NCBI GenBank assembly: GCA_047921075.1
Contig: JBLRWS010000007.1
Coordinates: 1 to 59,889 of the forward strand
Source: JBLRWS01 sp047921075
GTDB taxonomy: Bacteria; Bacteroidota; Rhodothermia; Balneolales; Balneolaceae
Direction: 5' to 3'
DNA length: 59,889 bases
Part shown: in pieces, positions 17,298 through 26,324 of the stretch
Position numbering within the stretch: position 1 is the stretch's first letter
How the letters are laid out: every line of letters begins with the position of its first letter
Program-made: the position numbers and the translations under genes
Notes under the pieces: generated by a model
Databases searched by the model: none
The model's input: the letters and a program-made list of their open reading frames with translations, nothing else
Told to the model about the DNA's origin: nothing

Positions 17298-19112
17298 TTA
17301 TGCCCGGTTTTCCTCAGCGGCCAGTTCAGAAGCCAGCTCTTCGGCCTGTGCCACCATCTGTTCAAAAAGTGCGACGCCGCGTTTCCAAAACGACGGATCT
17401 GTAATATCCACTCCCAGTTTGCCTACCAGCTCGTGCGGCCAGTCCGAGCCGCCCGCTTCCAGCAGCCCCAGGTAGTTCTCTTCAAAATCAGCCGCCCCAT
17501 TTTGATAGAGATCGTATAGTGCCAGCACCAACAACTCCCCAAACGCATACGCATAGACGTAGCCCGGTGTATGCAGAAAATGCGGAATGTAGCACCACCA
17601 GAGTTTATACTCATCGGTAATGTGAACCGACGATCCGTACAGGGCGTGCTGCGTGTCGGTCCAGTGCTTCGAAAACTCTTCGGTTGTAAGCTCTCCGCCT
17701 TCGCGGCGCGCGGTGTGAATGCGGTCCTCAAATCGGTTCATCGAAACCTGCCGGTAAACCGTAGCAATGGTATCATCAATTTTGCTGATCAGCAGCGAGA
17801 GCTTTTCGGCCGGATCGGTAAGATTGTTCATCAATTTTTGGAAGACCAGCATTTCCCCAAATACCGATGCCGTTTCAGCCGTAGTTAGCGGTGTGGATGA
17901 CTGAAACTCTCCCTGTTTGCGCGACAGAAATTGATGAACACCGTGGCCCAGCTCATGAGCCAGCGTCTGTACATCGCGCAGCCGGCCGTCGTAGTTCATA
18001 AACACATAAGGGTGAACGGATGTAACTGTGCTCGCCGAATAAGCACCGCCCCGCTTCCCGGGCCGAATCGCTGCATCAATCCAGTTCTTCTCAAAAAAGT
18101 GGCCTGCAATGGTTTTCATCTCCGGATGAAAATCGCCATACGCATCCAGAACCATCGTTTTCGCCTCCTCCCAGGAAACGGAGGTTTCACTGTTGGTGAT
18201 GGGGGCGTAGCGATCGTAATCGTACAACGTATCTACGCCCAGCAGCGATTTCTTCAGCTTGTAATACCGCTGCACCAGCGGGTAGCTGTCGGTAACCGTA
18301 TCCACCAGCGACTGCACCGAATCACGATCGGTTTGGTTGGCCAGATTACGCGAGTCGAGCCAGTGGCCGTAGCCGCGCAGCTTGTCGTTGGTGTATTTAT
18401 CGGCCAGAATTGTATTGAAAATAAACGTGAGGCTGCGGCTAAGCTGCCGAAAGGTAGCCGTGAGCGATGCGTGTGCCTCCCGGCGCACCTCTCTGTCGGG
18501 GTGGTGAAGTTTGCTCAGCACCTGCTGCTCGGTAAGCTGTTCGCCATCAAATTCGAATCGCGCTGCCCCGAGTGTTTCATCAAAGTACCGGTTCCACGCA
18601 GCGCGCCCAGTAATCGATTTGGCACTCATCACCTTCTCGGCCTCTTCGCCAAGGGTGTGCTTTTTGTATCGACGGGAGGTTTGCAGGTAGTGTTTCCACC
18701 GGCTCAGTGACTCATGTTGAATCCAGGTCTGGGCCGTTTCATCATCCAATGCCAGCCACTCTACATCAAAAAATACCAGTCGCTGCGAAAAGTCGGAGCC
18801 CAGCTCACTCGCTTCCTGCAGCAGCTTACCCAGTGCAGGATCTTCGGTGTTGGTAGACCATATCAGATGAGCGTAGGAAGATATTTTCCCCACGATCTGT
18901 ACCATCTGTTCGTATTCGTCCAGCGCCTCCGCAAACTCTTCGGGTGTGCGCCGGCTGATGGTGCCGCGATAGGTATTGGCAAAGCGATCGGCCTGTTGCA
19001 GTACAGCTTCTTTATCTTTCTGCAGTTCGGGCGAATCGGGTGCGGCATAGAGGTCGGTTAAATCCCAACGCACCTCTTCGGCACCCGTAAAACTCTTTTT
19101 TTCAACAGTCAT
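17298..19112 (-). CDS. pepF: Oligoendopeptidase F, M3B metallopeptidase
   Basis: A 604-aa cytoplasmic zinc peptidase that degrades short peptides. The zinc motif HELGHGVHQF places His386, catalytic Glu387 and His390; the third ligand is expected in the downstream TAETASVFGEML segment. The N-terminal half carries the helical PepF domain, with EEVRWDLTDLYAAPDSPEL at the start. Length fits the family (about 600). It is the first gene of the operon with the GAF protein and deoB, and diverges from kgd across 228 bases. Confidence 0.93.
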   Translation of the reverse strand: MTVEKKSFTGAEEVRWDLTDLYAAPDSPELQKDKEAVLQQADRFANTYRGTISRRTPEEFAEALDEYEQMVQIVGKISSYAHLIWSTNTEDPALGKLLQEASELGSDFSQRLVFFDVEWLALDDETAQTWIQHESLSRWKHYLQTSRRYKKHTLGEEAEKVMSAKSITGRAAWNRYFDETLGAARFEFDGEQLTEQQVLSKLHHPDREVRREAHASLTATFRQLSRSLTFIFNTILADKYTNDKLRGYGHWLDSRNLANQTDRDSVQSLVDTVTDSYPLVQRYYKLKKSLLGVDTLYDYDRYAPITNSETSVSWEEAKTMVLDAYGDFHPEMKTIAGHFFEKNWIDAAIRPGKRGGAYSASTVTSVHPYVFMNYDGRLRDVQTLAHELGHGVHQFLSRKQGEFQSSTPLTTAETASVFGEMLVFQKLMNNLTDPAEKLSLLISKIDDTIATVYRQVSMNRFEDRIHTARREGGELTTEEFSKHWTDTQHALYGSSVHITDEYKLWWCYIPHFLHTPGYVYAYAFGELLVLALYDLYQNGAADFEENYLGLLEAGGSDWPHELVGKLGVDITDPSFWKRGVALFEQMVAQAEELASELAAEENRA

Positions 19113-19242
19113 AAAACAGGTTTGAGGTAACTTATTTTTGCATGAATATAATCATATCTGCATCGCATTAAAATGAACGAATCAAGCCTGTAACAGAATG
19201 ATCAAATAAGCAAATCAAATCGTTTTTTTATACGTAAATGGT

Positions 19243-19250
19243 TATTTTTG
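19243..19250 (+). promoter_or_regulatory. Candidate -7 element for kgd (TATTTTTG)
   Basis: TATTTTTG matches TAnnTTTG and lies about 90 bases before the kgd start. A second identical octamer lies at 19133-19140. Neither has a clear TTTG box at the expected distance, so which one is used is open. Confidence 0.35.
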
Positions 19251-19340
19251 GCACATTCCATTACATCATGACGCTCGCTTCGCAACGCGACCATCAACAT
19301 TCTGATTAGATCTCCTACACTCAAACCTCAGCACTCTATT

Positions 19341-22300
19341 TTGAAATCTTTAGAATCTGTTTTCGGCCCCAACTCTGCACTTGTAGAGGAGCTTTACAAT
19401 CAATATCAAGAGGATCCAAATCAGGTACCCGACTATTGGCGTACATTTTTTGATGATCTGAACGGCGAAACCGCCGAAACCGCTGAGGTTGAAACCAAAC
19501 CGGCTACTGCCAAAAAGGAAGAGCGAAAAGAAGCACCGGCGCCCAAAGCCAAAAAACCGGAAAAAAAAGAGCCAGCAAAACCTGCTGAGGATACCGATAC
19601 CCGGGTTGAGAAGCTGAAGGGTGTAACCTCCAAGATTGCCGATAACATGGACGATAGCCTGTCCATCCCTACGGCAACTTCGTTACGCGTTCTGCCCATG
19701 AAAATGCTTACGGAAGACCGGGCCATCGTCAACCGCCATCTGTTGCAAAATGGCGAGCCAAAAGCGTCCTTTACCCATTTTATTGCGTGGGCTGTGATCA
19801 AAGCCATTCAGGAATTTCCATCCATCAACGCTCACTACAAGCAGAAAGAAGATGGCCATTACAAGGTGTACCCCAATCAGGTAAATCTGGGAATTGCGGT
19901 AGACCTGGCGGCCAAAGACGGCTCACGAAATCTTGTGGTTCCCAATATCAAAGGGGTCGACAAGATGACGTTCAAAGAGTTTCTTTATGCCTATAAAGAG
20001 ATCATCGACAAGGCCCGCGACGGAAATCTTGAACTATCAGATTTCCAAAATACCACCATCAGCGTCACCAATCCCGGCACCATCGGTACCATCTCATCCG
20101 TTCCGCGATTGATGAACGGACAGGGTGCCATTATTGCAACCGGTGCCATCAACTATCCGGCCGAGTTTCAGTCTATGTCGCAGGATGTGCTGAATCAGCT
20201 CGGTGTGAGTAAGGTCATGACCATGACGTGCACCTACGATCACCGCATTATTCAAGGCGCTGAGTCTGGCTCGTTTCTGCAAAAAGTGAGCACAATGCTC
20301 AATGGAGAAGAAGACTTTTACGACTCTATCTTTAAAGATCTTGAGATTCCCTACGAACCGCTTCCTTTCGGGGAAGATAAGTTCCGCGGGCAGCTCAGCG
20401 GTGCTACCAATACATTGGAGCAGGATCGGCGGGCTATTGCCGTTTGGAGACTCATCAATATGTACCGCATGCGCGGCCATGTGCTGGCCGACCTTGACCC
20501 GCTTGAAGCCAAACCGGGGCACAGTCCGGAACTGGATTTAGAGTACTACGGGCTTACCCTGTGGGATCTGGATCGTGAATTTTACTGCGGCGGACTCGGC
20601 GGCTTAAAAACCGCAAAACTGCGCGACATCATTAAACTTCTGCGCGACACCTATTGCGGTAAAATCGGTGCCGAATTTATGCACCTGCTCGATCTGGACG
20701 AGCGCAAGTGGTTGCGGCAGAAAATGGAGTCGACCACCAATTCGCCCGACCTGAGCAAAGATCAAAAGCACGATATATTGCATAAGCTGAATCAGGCCAT
20801 GGCTTTTGAGCAGTTTCTGCACAAGAAATATATCGGGCACAAACGATTCTCTCTGGAAGGTGCAGAGACACTTATACCCATGATGCACTTTCTGATGGAG
20901 AAAGCCGGCGAAGAAGATATCGACAAATTCTTCCTGGGAATGGCGCATCGAGGGCGGTTGAACATCCTGGTAAACATCATGAACAAGCCGTACCGAAAGG
21001 TATTTGCCGATTTTGAAGGGAATATTGATCCCGACACTATTCAGGGTTCGGGGGATGTTAAATACCATCTTGGAACGAAAGGAACGTACGAAACCAAAAC
21101 CGGCAAGAAGATTGAGCTGGAGCTGCTGCCAAATCCCAGTCATCTCGAGTCGGTCAATCCCGTGGTGGAAGGAGCTGCGCGATCGCTGCAGGATCAGAGC
21201 AAGGATACAGACGCCTTCAAGAAAATTGTACCGCTGCTAATGCACGGTGATGCGGCTTTTGCCGGCCAGGGTGTTGTGGCTGAAACGCTGAACATGTCGC
21301 TGCTGCGCGGGTACGAAACCGGCGGTACCATTCATGTTATTATCAACAACCAAATTGGGTTCACCACCCTGCCGGAAGACGCACGCTCTACGGAGTATGC
21401 CTCCGATCTGGCCAAGATGATTCTTGCGCCCATCTTTCACGTAAATGGTGATGATCCCGAAGCGGCTGTCCACGCCATGAAAATGGCGCTGGAGTATCGA
21501 CAAAACTTCGGAAAAGATGTAGTGATTGACCTGATCTGCTACCGTAAACACGGGCACAATGAGGGCGACGAACCGGCCTTTACACAGCCCGGATTGTATA
21601 AAGAGATCGACAATCACGATCCGGTTCGGGAAATCTACGTAAAGGAACTGGTTCGCAAAGGTGAATTCACCGAGGAGGAAGTTCAAGCTATTTTTGATGA
21701 GTTTGATGAGCTGTTGCAAAAGGCTTTTGAAGATGCCAAGAGTTCCCCCGCGCTGGAGGTGACTGATAAAATGCTCGATCGCAACGAGAAAAAGCAAAAA
21801 GAGTGGGCCGAGTATCCCGACACCACCTACCCTCTTGAAGAGCTGAAAGAGATCGCGGTAAAGCTCAACACCGTCCCCAAAGACTTTGATGCCAATCCCA
21901 AACTGCTTCGCCAGCTTGCCAAGCGAGCCGAAGCGGCAGAGAAAAATCAGAAAAAAATTGACTGGGGATTTGCTGAAGCTTTAGCATTTGGGTCTCTCTT
22001 GAAGAGCGGGAAGACTGTTCGACTGACCGGTCAGGATGTGGAGCGTGGCACTTTTAGCCATCGCCACGCTGTGCTGCACGGTACCAAAACGCACGAGCGG
22101 TTCATCCCACTTAACAATCTTTCGGACGATCAGGGTACCTTTTATCCCTACAACAGTTTGCTGAGCGAGTTTGCAGCCCTCGGTTTCGAGTTTGGCTACA
22201 GTGCGATGGATCCAAATGCACTGGTTGTTTGGGAGGCACAGTTTGGCGACTTTGTGAATGGCGCTCAGGTCATCATTGATCAGTATATTTCTGCTTCGGA

Positions 22301-22979
22301 AGCAAAATGGGGACAGCACTCCTCACTGGTTATGACCTTGCCTCACGGATATGAAGGCCAGGGGCCGGAGCACTCCTCTGCCCGCCTGGAACGATTCCTG
22401 CAGTTATGTGCAGAAGACAACATGCAGGTGGCCAACTTGACCACGCCCTGCCAATACTTCCATGTGCTGCGTAAACAGATTTTACAAGAGAAGCGTAAGC
22501 CGCTCATCATCATGTCGCCGAAAAGCCTGCTGCGACATCCAAAAGCAGTGTGCCGTGTTGAAGATCTATCTGCATCCCGCTTCAAGCCATTTATCGATGA
22601 CTCAATCGACGATAAACAGAGTGTGAAACGCCTGGTTCTCTGCTCCGGTAAGGTCTATTACGATCTGCTGGCGGAGCGCGAAAAGAAAGAGAACAAAGAT
22701 TCGGTTGCCATCGGACGGCTGGAGCAGTTTTATCCGTTTCCCAATAAGGATATCACGGCTGCATTGGATGCATATAGCAACCTCGAAACCATCGTCTGGT
22801 GCCAGGAAGAGCCCAAAAACATGGGTGCCTGGACGTTTGTAGCCCCTCGTCTTGCCGAGCTTGTAAATGGCCACAAATTAGAATATGCGGGACGGCTGGC
22901 GTCTGCATCACCCGCTACGGGACAGAAGAAAATTCACGATGCCGAACAGGAGAAGCTGGTTAACGAAGCCCTCGGCTAA
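19341..22979 (+). CDS. kgd: Multifunctional 2-oxoglutarate dehydrogenase E1/E2 (Kgd type)
   Basis: A 1212-aa fusion of a dihydrolipoyl succinyltransferase catalytic domain and a thiamine-diphosphate 2-oxoglutarate dehydrogenase, as in mycobacterial KGD. It makes succinyl-CoA in the TCA cycle. Order: the E1 N-terminal binding motif (FGPNSALVEELYNQY), a Lys/Pro/Ala/Glu-rich linker (about 48-85), an E2 core (about 95-335) with catalytic DHRIIQGAE (His301), then E1 with HGDAAFAGQG (635-644) and INNQIGFTT for ThDP and Mg. No lipoyl domain is present, so lipoate must come from another protein. The start is TTG; the conserved N-terminal motif begins at once after it, which supports this choice. A strong terminator follows. 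Confidence 0.92.
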   Translation: MKSLESVFGPNSALVEELYNQYQEDPNQVPDYWRTFFDDLNGETAETAEVETKPATAKKEERKEAPAPKAKKPEKKEPAKPAEDTDTRVEKLKGVTSKIADNMDDSLSIPTATSLRVLPMKMLTEDRAIVNRHLLQNGEPKASFTHFIAWAVIKAIQEFPSINAHYKQKEDGHYKVYPNQVNLGIAVDLAAKDGSRNLVVPNIKGVDKMTFKEFLYAYKEIIDKARDGNLELSDFQNTTISVTNPGTIGTISSVPRLMNGQGAIIATGAINYPAEFQSMSQDVLNQLGVSKVMTMTCTYDHRIIQGAESGSFLQKVSTMLNGEEDFYDSIFKDLEIPYEPLPFGEDKFRGQLSGATNTLEQDRRAIAVWRLINMYRMRGHVLADLDPLEAKPGHSPELDLEYYGLTLWDLDREFYCGGLGGLKTAKLRDIIKLLRDTYCGKIGAEFMHLLDLDERKWLRQKMESTTNSPDLSKDQKHDILHKLNQAMAFEQFLHKKYIGHKRFSLEGAETLIPMMHFLMEKAGEEDIDKFFLGMAHRGRLNILVNIMNKPYRKVFADFEGNIDPDTIQGSGDVKYHLGTKGTYETKTGKKIELELLPNPSHLESVNPVVEGAARSLQDQSKDTDAFKKIVPLLMHGDAAFAGQGVVAETLNMSLLRGYETGGTIHVIINNQIGFTTLPEDARSTEYASDLAKMILAPIFHVNGDDPEAAVHAMKMALEYRQNFGKDVVIDLICYRKHGHNEGDEPAFTQPGLYKEIDNHDPVREIYVKELVRKGEFTEEEVQAIFDEFDELLQKAFEDAKSSPALEVTDKMLDRNEKKQKEWAEYPDTTYPLEELKEIAVKLNTVPKDFDANPKLLRQLAKRAEAAEKNQKKIDWGFAEALAFGSLLKSGKTVRLTGQDVERGTFSHRHAVLHGTKTHERFIPLNNLSDDQGTFYPYNSLLSEFAALGFEFGYSAMDPNALVVWEAQFGDFVNGAQVIIDQYISASEAKWGQHSSLVMTLPHGYEGQGPEHSSARLERFLQLCAEDNMQVANLTTPCQYFHVLRKQILQEKRKPLIIMSPKSLLRHPKAVCRVEDLSASRFKPFIDDSIDDKQSVKRLVLCSGKVYYDLLAEREKKENKDSVAIGRLEQFYPFPNKDITAALDAYSNLETIVWCQEEPKNMGAWTFVAPRLAELVNGHKLEYAGRLASASPATGQKKIHDAEQEKLVNEALG

Positions 22980-23016
22980 TCAGGATTTGAACCACCGCTT
23001 CTCGCGATTTTTCAAC

Positions 23017-23045
23017 AAAAAAGGCTGCACGTTGCAGCCTTTTTT
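23017..23045. terminator. Bidirectional terminator between kgd and folE2
   Basis: An A-run, a GGCTGCA stem, a three-base loop and a TGCAGCC arm followed by a T-run give a symmetrical hairpin. It sits 37 bases after kgd and 43 bases after the folE2 stop, so it can serve both converging genes. Confidence 0.85.
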
Positions 23046-23088
23046 GTGTGATATAAACAATGGATGAATACACCCAAATTTGCAATCG

Positions 23089-23988
23089 TTATCGCAGCCC
23101 GTGCGGAACACCTTTGCAAATGCGGCTGACGGCATCGTGGCTATGCAAGCTTTCAAGATGGGCGCACCGAATCACAAAATCGTATATGGCCTCTTCCTCA
23201 TCCAGTGTTTCGTACAGTAGTCGGGCAGCGTCTTCTACAAATTTCTGATACGCACCATTCAATTCCGCAAACGCCTGTTCATCCTCGCGCTTTACCATCA
23301 CCTGCGTTTCGGTCTTCAACGCGTCGCGGCATCGTTCAATCAGATCATCCAAAAATAAAGCATCGGTTAACTCTACCGTAATAGATGCCACGCTTCGCTG
23401 ACTGTGAGGAATCGCCGCTACATCGCGTGTTTCACGGGCATGTTCAGCCAATTCGTAGGAGCAAGGACAGGCACTGCTGTACACAAAATCGAGATGAACA
23501 AACTTTCTAAATCGTCCGTACTCGTCCAACTTCCCTTCAAATGCAGCATTGTAATACTGGTAACCCGATAGGCCGGAGCGCAGGCTCTGTTGGCGCATGG
23601 GGTAGCTAAAGGAGAGTTTTAAAAATGCAGTGTGGCTATCGAGCTCACGTTTGTACGCACGCAGAATCTCTTCAAGTTTATCGGGATGAAAAACATCATC
23701 CTGAAACGTATAGAAGGTGCGCATAATGCGACTCATGTTAATTCCTTTTTTGCCGGCACTCAATCCCACATATCCATCAACAGACGTCTCCAACGTAAGC
23801 AGGTCCCCACTTGGAGTTGCAACCCTGAGCGGCAGTTTAAAATTGGAAATCCCCACCTGCTGAATGGGAACATTGGCGCCCTCAATAAGCGACGCAGGCC
23901 CGTTCTGTAAATCGGGAAGTGACGATTTATATTCGTCCGTGACGGTAAAAGTGGGGTCGTAAAAACGACGTACGCCTGTATCAATCAT
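23089..23988 (-). CDS. folE2: GTP cyclohydrolase FolE2
   Basis: A 299-aa type IB GTP cyclohydrolase converting GTP to 7,8-dihydroneopterin triphosphate, the first step of folate, queuosine and tetrahydropterin synthesis. Family marks are IQQVGISNFKLPL, GINMSRIMR (82-90) and the metal/active-site SSACPCS (171-177, Cys174 and Cys176). FolE2 tolerates zinc shortage better than FolE. It follows the PTPS gene after 15 bases on the same strand, so the two likely act in sequence in a pterin pathway. Confidence 0.93.
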   Translation of the reverse strand: MIDTGVRRFYDPTFTVTDEYKSSLPDLQNGPASLIEGANVPIQQVGISNFKLPLRVATPSGDLLTLETSVDGYVGLSAGKKGINMSRIMRTFYTFQDDVFHPDKLEEILRAYKRELDSHTAFLKLSFSYPMRQQSLRSGLSGYQYYNAAFEGKLDEYGRFRKFVHLDFVYSSACPCSYELAEHARETRDVAAIPHSQRSVASITVELTDALFLDDLIERCRDALKTETQVMVKREDEQAFAELNGAYQKFVEDAARLLYETLDEEEAIYDFVIRCAHLESLHSHDAVSRICKGVPHGLR

Positions 23989-24003
23989 GAATAAAAGTCT
24001 TGT

Positions 24004-24435
24004 TTAAAATCTACGAAAAGGACAATACTCTGCGATATTCCGTTCCGTTTCGAACAGTTTTACCGAGTACAGCCTGGACGAACCGTAGGCCGCGGATTCG
24101 ATTTCCTCTTCCAATTGATGATAAAATGCTTTCACCAAATGCTCGCTGGTTGGAATGATTCCCTCTAAAAACGGCACCTCAAGATTGAGGTTTTTATGAT
24201 CACACGAATCGATAATTTTCTCTTGAATTATTTTTTTCAATCTGCTCAGATCGATTACATATCCTGTGTCAGGGTCCGGCTCACCTGCCACGGTTACTTC
24301 AATCACATAGTTGTGGCCGTGCCAGTTGGGGTTGTTGCACTTGCCGTAGGTAGCCTTGTTCCACTTATCCGATTTGGATGGGTTGTGCAAACGGTGTGCA
24401 GCGTTAAAATGAGCTTTTCGTGTTACAAAGATCAC
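24004..24435 (-). CDS. 6-pyruvoyltetrahydropterin synthase (PTPS/QueD family)
   Basis: A 143-aa pterin synthase. Zinc ligands are His14, His39 and His41, the catalytic Cys is Cys33, the Asp-His pair is Asp79-His80, and Glu129 anchors the pterin. The spacing YGKCNNPNWHGHNY (Cys, five residues, HGH) is that of eukaryotic-type PTPS, whereas QueD usually has Cys, three residues, HGH. I therefore favour 6-pyruvoyltetrahydropterin formation (tetrahydrobiopterin branch) over queuosine synthesis, but QueD activity cannot be excluded. It is the first gene of the operon with folE2. Confidence 0.85.
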   Translation of the reverse strand: MIFVTRKAHFNAAHRLHNPSKSDKWNKATYGKCNNPNWHGHNYVIEVTVAGEPDPDTGYVIDLSRLKKIIQEKIIDSCDHKNLNLEVPFLEGIIPTSEHLVKAFYHQLEEEIESAAYGSSRLYSVKLFETERNIAEYCPFRRF

Positions 24436-24510
24436 GTTTGGTGGTGCATTAATTATTCGATAATGAACCTCTACAACACCGTTACGAGTCGATCGGTTCC
24501 TCTTAAAAAT

Positions 24511-24553
24511 ACAAAAAAAAGGCCCCGGTTCCCCGTTGCCTTTTTGTGATCAG
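24511..24553 (-). terminator. Terminator repeat copy A, after the T9SS-protein gene
   Basis: On the minus strand a hairpin AAGGC / GCCTT with an inner CGG-GGAA-CCG stem (a GNRA-type tetraloop) is followed by eight T residues, 44 bases after the secreted-protein stop. The whole 43-base stretch recurs identically at 29423-29465. Confidence 0.8.
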
Positions 24554-24596
24554 TGTTCAATGGGAGTTAAAAAAACGTAGCTCCCGGCTACACTCT

Positions 24597-26243
24597 CTAT
24601 TTAATTAGTGTCATTTTCTGAGTTCGGCTAAAGTTTTGCGCTTCGAGTCTATAGAAGTAAACTCCGCTCGAGAGATTGTTCGCGTTGAAGGTTATACTGT
24701 TCAACCCTTCTGCACGAACTCCATTTACCAGCGTATCAACCAGACGGCCGGTAATGTCGTACACTTTCAACGAAACAAACTGCGAGGAAGGCAGCATGAA
24801 ATCGATCTGTGTGGTTGGGTTGAATGGATTCGGGTAGTTTTGAGACAGCGTAAATTGAACCGGAGTAAACGGCGTCTCATCTTCTATATCCGTGAATACA
24901 CCCGTAAGAATACCCAATTCAGAGATGGCTGACCAACCGGTAGCCCAGTTTACGGTGCCAAATGCTCCACGAAAATTGGACTGCTCAAAAAAGTCATCAC
25001 CGGTTGGAACAGCGCGCACGTTCTGGAACGCTGGCCCACTAATGTTCGGAAGTGGATTCAAACCCCCATCGGCAACACGACTGATACCGCCCAGTTCCGG
25101 ATCAACCACTTCATTGAATTTGCCCTGTGCAAGTAGCGCATCCCGCACAAACTGCTGCGGAATAAAGTCTGCTGCATTGTTTCCGGCACCAAAATTCCAC
25201 CAGATATTATTGGCCAAATCCAGATCGCCCTGATCCAACCGATTCCGGCTGTCCTCACCTGATGCAAGGTCTTCAATGGTTATGGCTTGCCCGCCAAAAT
25301 CGGTAAAAATAGAGTTGTAGTAAAACCCGCCGGCATTATCACGAAAGATCAGCGCATCGTTATTACGCGGGTTGTCGGCACCGGTTCCAATATAGGTAGC
25401 GTTGTAGATCACAGGAGTTGCAAATGGCGTGCCGTCTTCAGGATCGGTACCCCCGTCGTGTTCTCCGGCGCGGTCGGCCTGTCCATCCTGAATGGCAAAC
25501 CAGAACTGGCCACGGCCACGGAATCCTTCGTCGTAATCGAACGAATCGTCACCGGCAAATGACGCGATTAAATATTTGGTATCTACCGTACCGCCAAACC
25601 ACTCAAAGCCGTCGTCAAGATTGGCAAATACTTCTACAAATTCGATGGTGGTACCGCGACCTACACCGCCCATGGTGAGTCCGTTCAGCTCGTTCCCGGC
25701 GCCAATTTCCGACCCGCCATGGCGAATTGATACGTACCGAAACACGCCAGAGTCATCATCATTATCGCAGGTTGGGAATAGCGTATCGCCACATCCATAC
25801 AAGCCACGGGTTTCAGTGGAAGGAATACCCTCAATTACCGTTACCCCGGGTGTGGAGTTTAACTCGGCTGTACCAAGGATAACGACACCGCCCCACAAGC
25901 CGTTGATATCGGGGCCGAATGAGCCATCCAGAGGATCGCTTTCAGCAGTAAAAATAATGGGTTGTTGCGGAGTACCCTCAGCAAAGATTTTACCGCCGCG
26001 GGCAATTATCAGGGCACTCGCTTGTGCACCGGTTCCCGGCCTTGCACGAACTACCGTACCCGCTTCGATACGCATCACAGCACCATCTTCCACGAAAACA
26101 AAGCCATCAAGCAGGTACTCATTATCGTTGGTTAAGACCAATTCCTGGCCAGGCTGAATAGAGGCATCCGTAATCGTTACAAATTGCCCTACTGCCGACA
26201 GAGGCAGAAAAAGCAATAAGATTATCATAGCTGTTTTTCTCAT
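24597..26243 (-). CDS. Secreted protein with type IX secretion sorting domain
   Basis: A 548-aa exported protein. The start at 26243 is preferred because AGGAG lies four bases upstream and the signal peptide (MRKTAMIILLLFLPLSAVGQ) then begins the protein. The body has beta-helix-like features (AGTVVRA, GGKIFAEGTPQQPIIFTAES, LWGGVVILGTAELN) and Asp/Gly-rich turns. Residues about 465-548 form a type A T9SS C-terminal domain: FTLSQNYPNPFNPTTQI, VSLKVYDITGRLVDTL, SGVYFYRLEA, KMTLIK. It is therefore expected to cross the outer membrane and stay on the surface. It follows the TonB receptor by 81 bases, so it may capture the substrate of that receptor (inference); the ligand is unknown. Confidence 0.82.
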   Translation of the reverse strand: MRKTAMIILLLFLPLSAVGQFVTITDASIQPGQELVLTNDNEYLLDGFVFVEDGAVMRIEAGTVVRARPGTGAQASALIIARGGKIFAEGTPQQPIIFTAESDPLDGSFGPDINGLWGGVVILGTAELNSTPGVTVIEGIPSTETRGLYGCGDTLFPTCDNDDDSGVFRYVSIRHGGSEIGAGNELNGLTMGGVGRGTTIEFVEVFANLDDGFEWFGGTVDTKYLIASFAGDDSFDYDEGFRGRGQFWFAIQDGQADRAGEHDGGTDPEDGTPFATPVIYNATYIGTGADNPRNNDALIFRDNAGGFYYNSIFTDFGGQAITIEDLASGEDSRNRLDQGDLDLANNIWWNFGAGNNAADFIPQQFVRDALLAQGKFNEVVDPELGGISRVADGGLNPLPNISGPAFQNVRAVPTGDDFFEQSNFRGAFGTVNWATGWSAISELGILTGVFTDIEDETPFTPVQFTLSQNYPNPFNPTTQIDFMLPSSQFVSLKVYDITGRLVDTLVNGVRAEGLNSITFNANNLSSGVYFYRLEAQNFSRTQKMTLIK

Positions 26244-26324
26244 AATTCTCCTTTTAATTTTTTCACAGTTAATTTGTTGGTTGTTGTTTTGTTGCTTCTG
26301 TCCCAATGGAACAATCATTACGAC

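Noticed and set aside
17931..18710. 259-codon plus-strand open frame opposite pepF
   Set aside because: Antisense to a complete M3 peptidase; composition is unlike a real protein.
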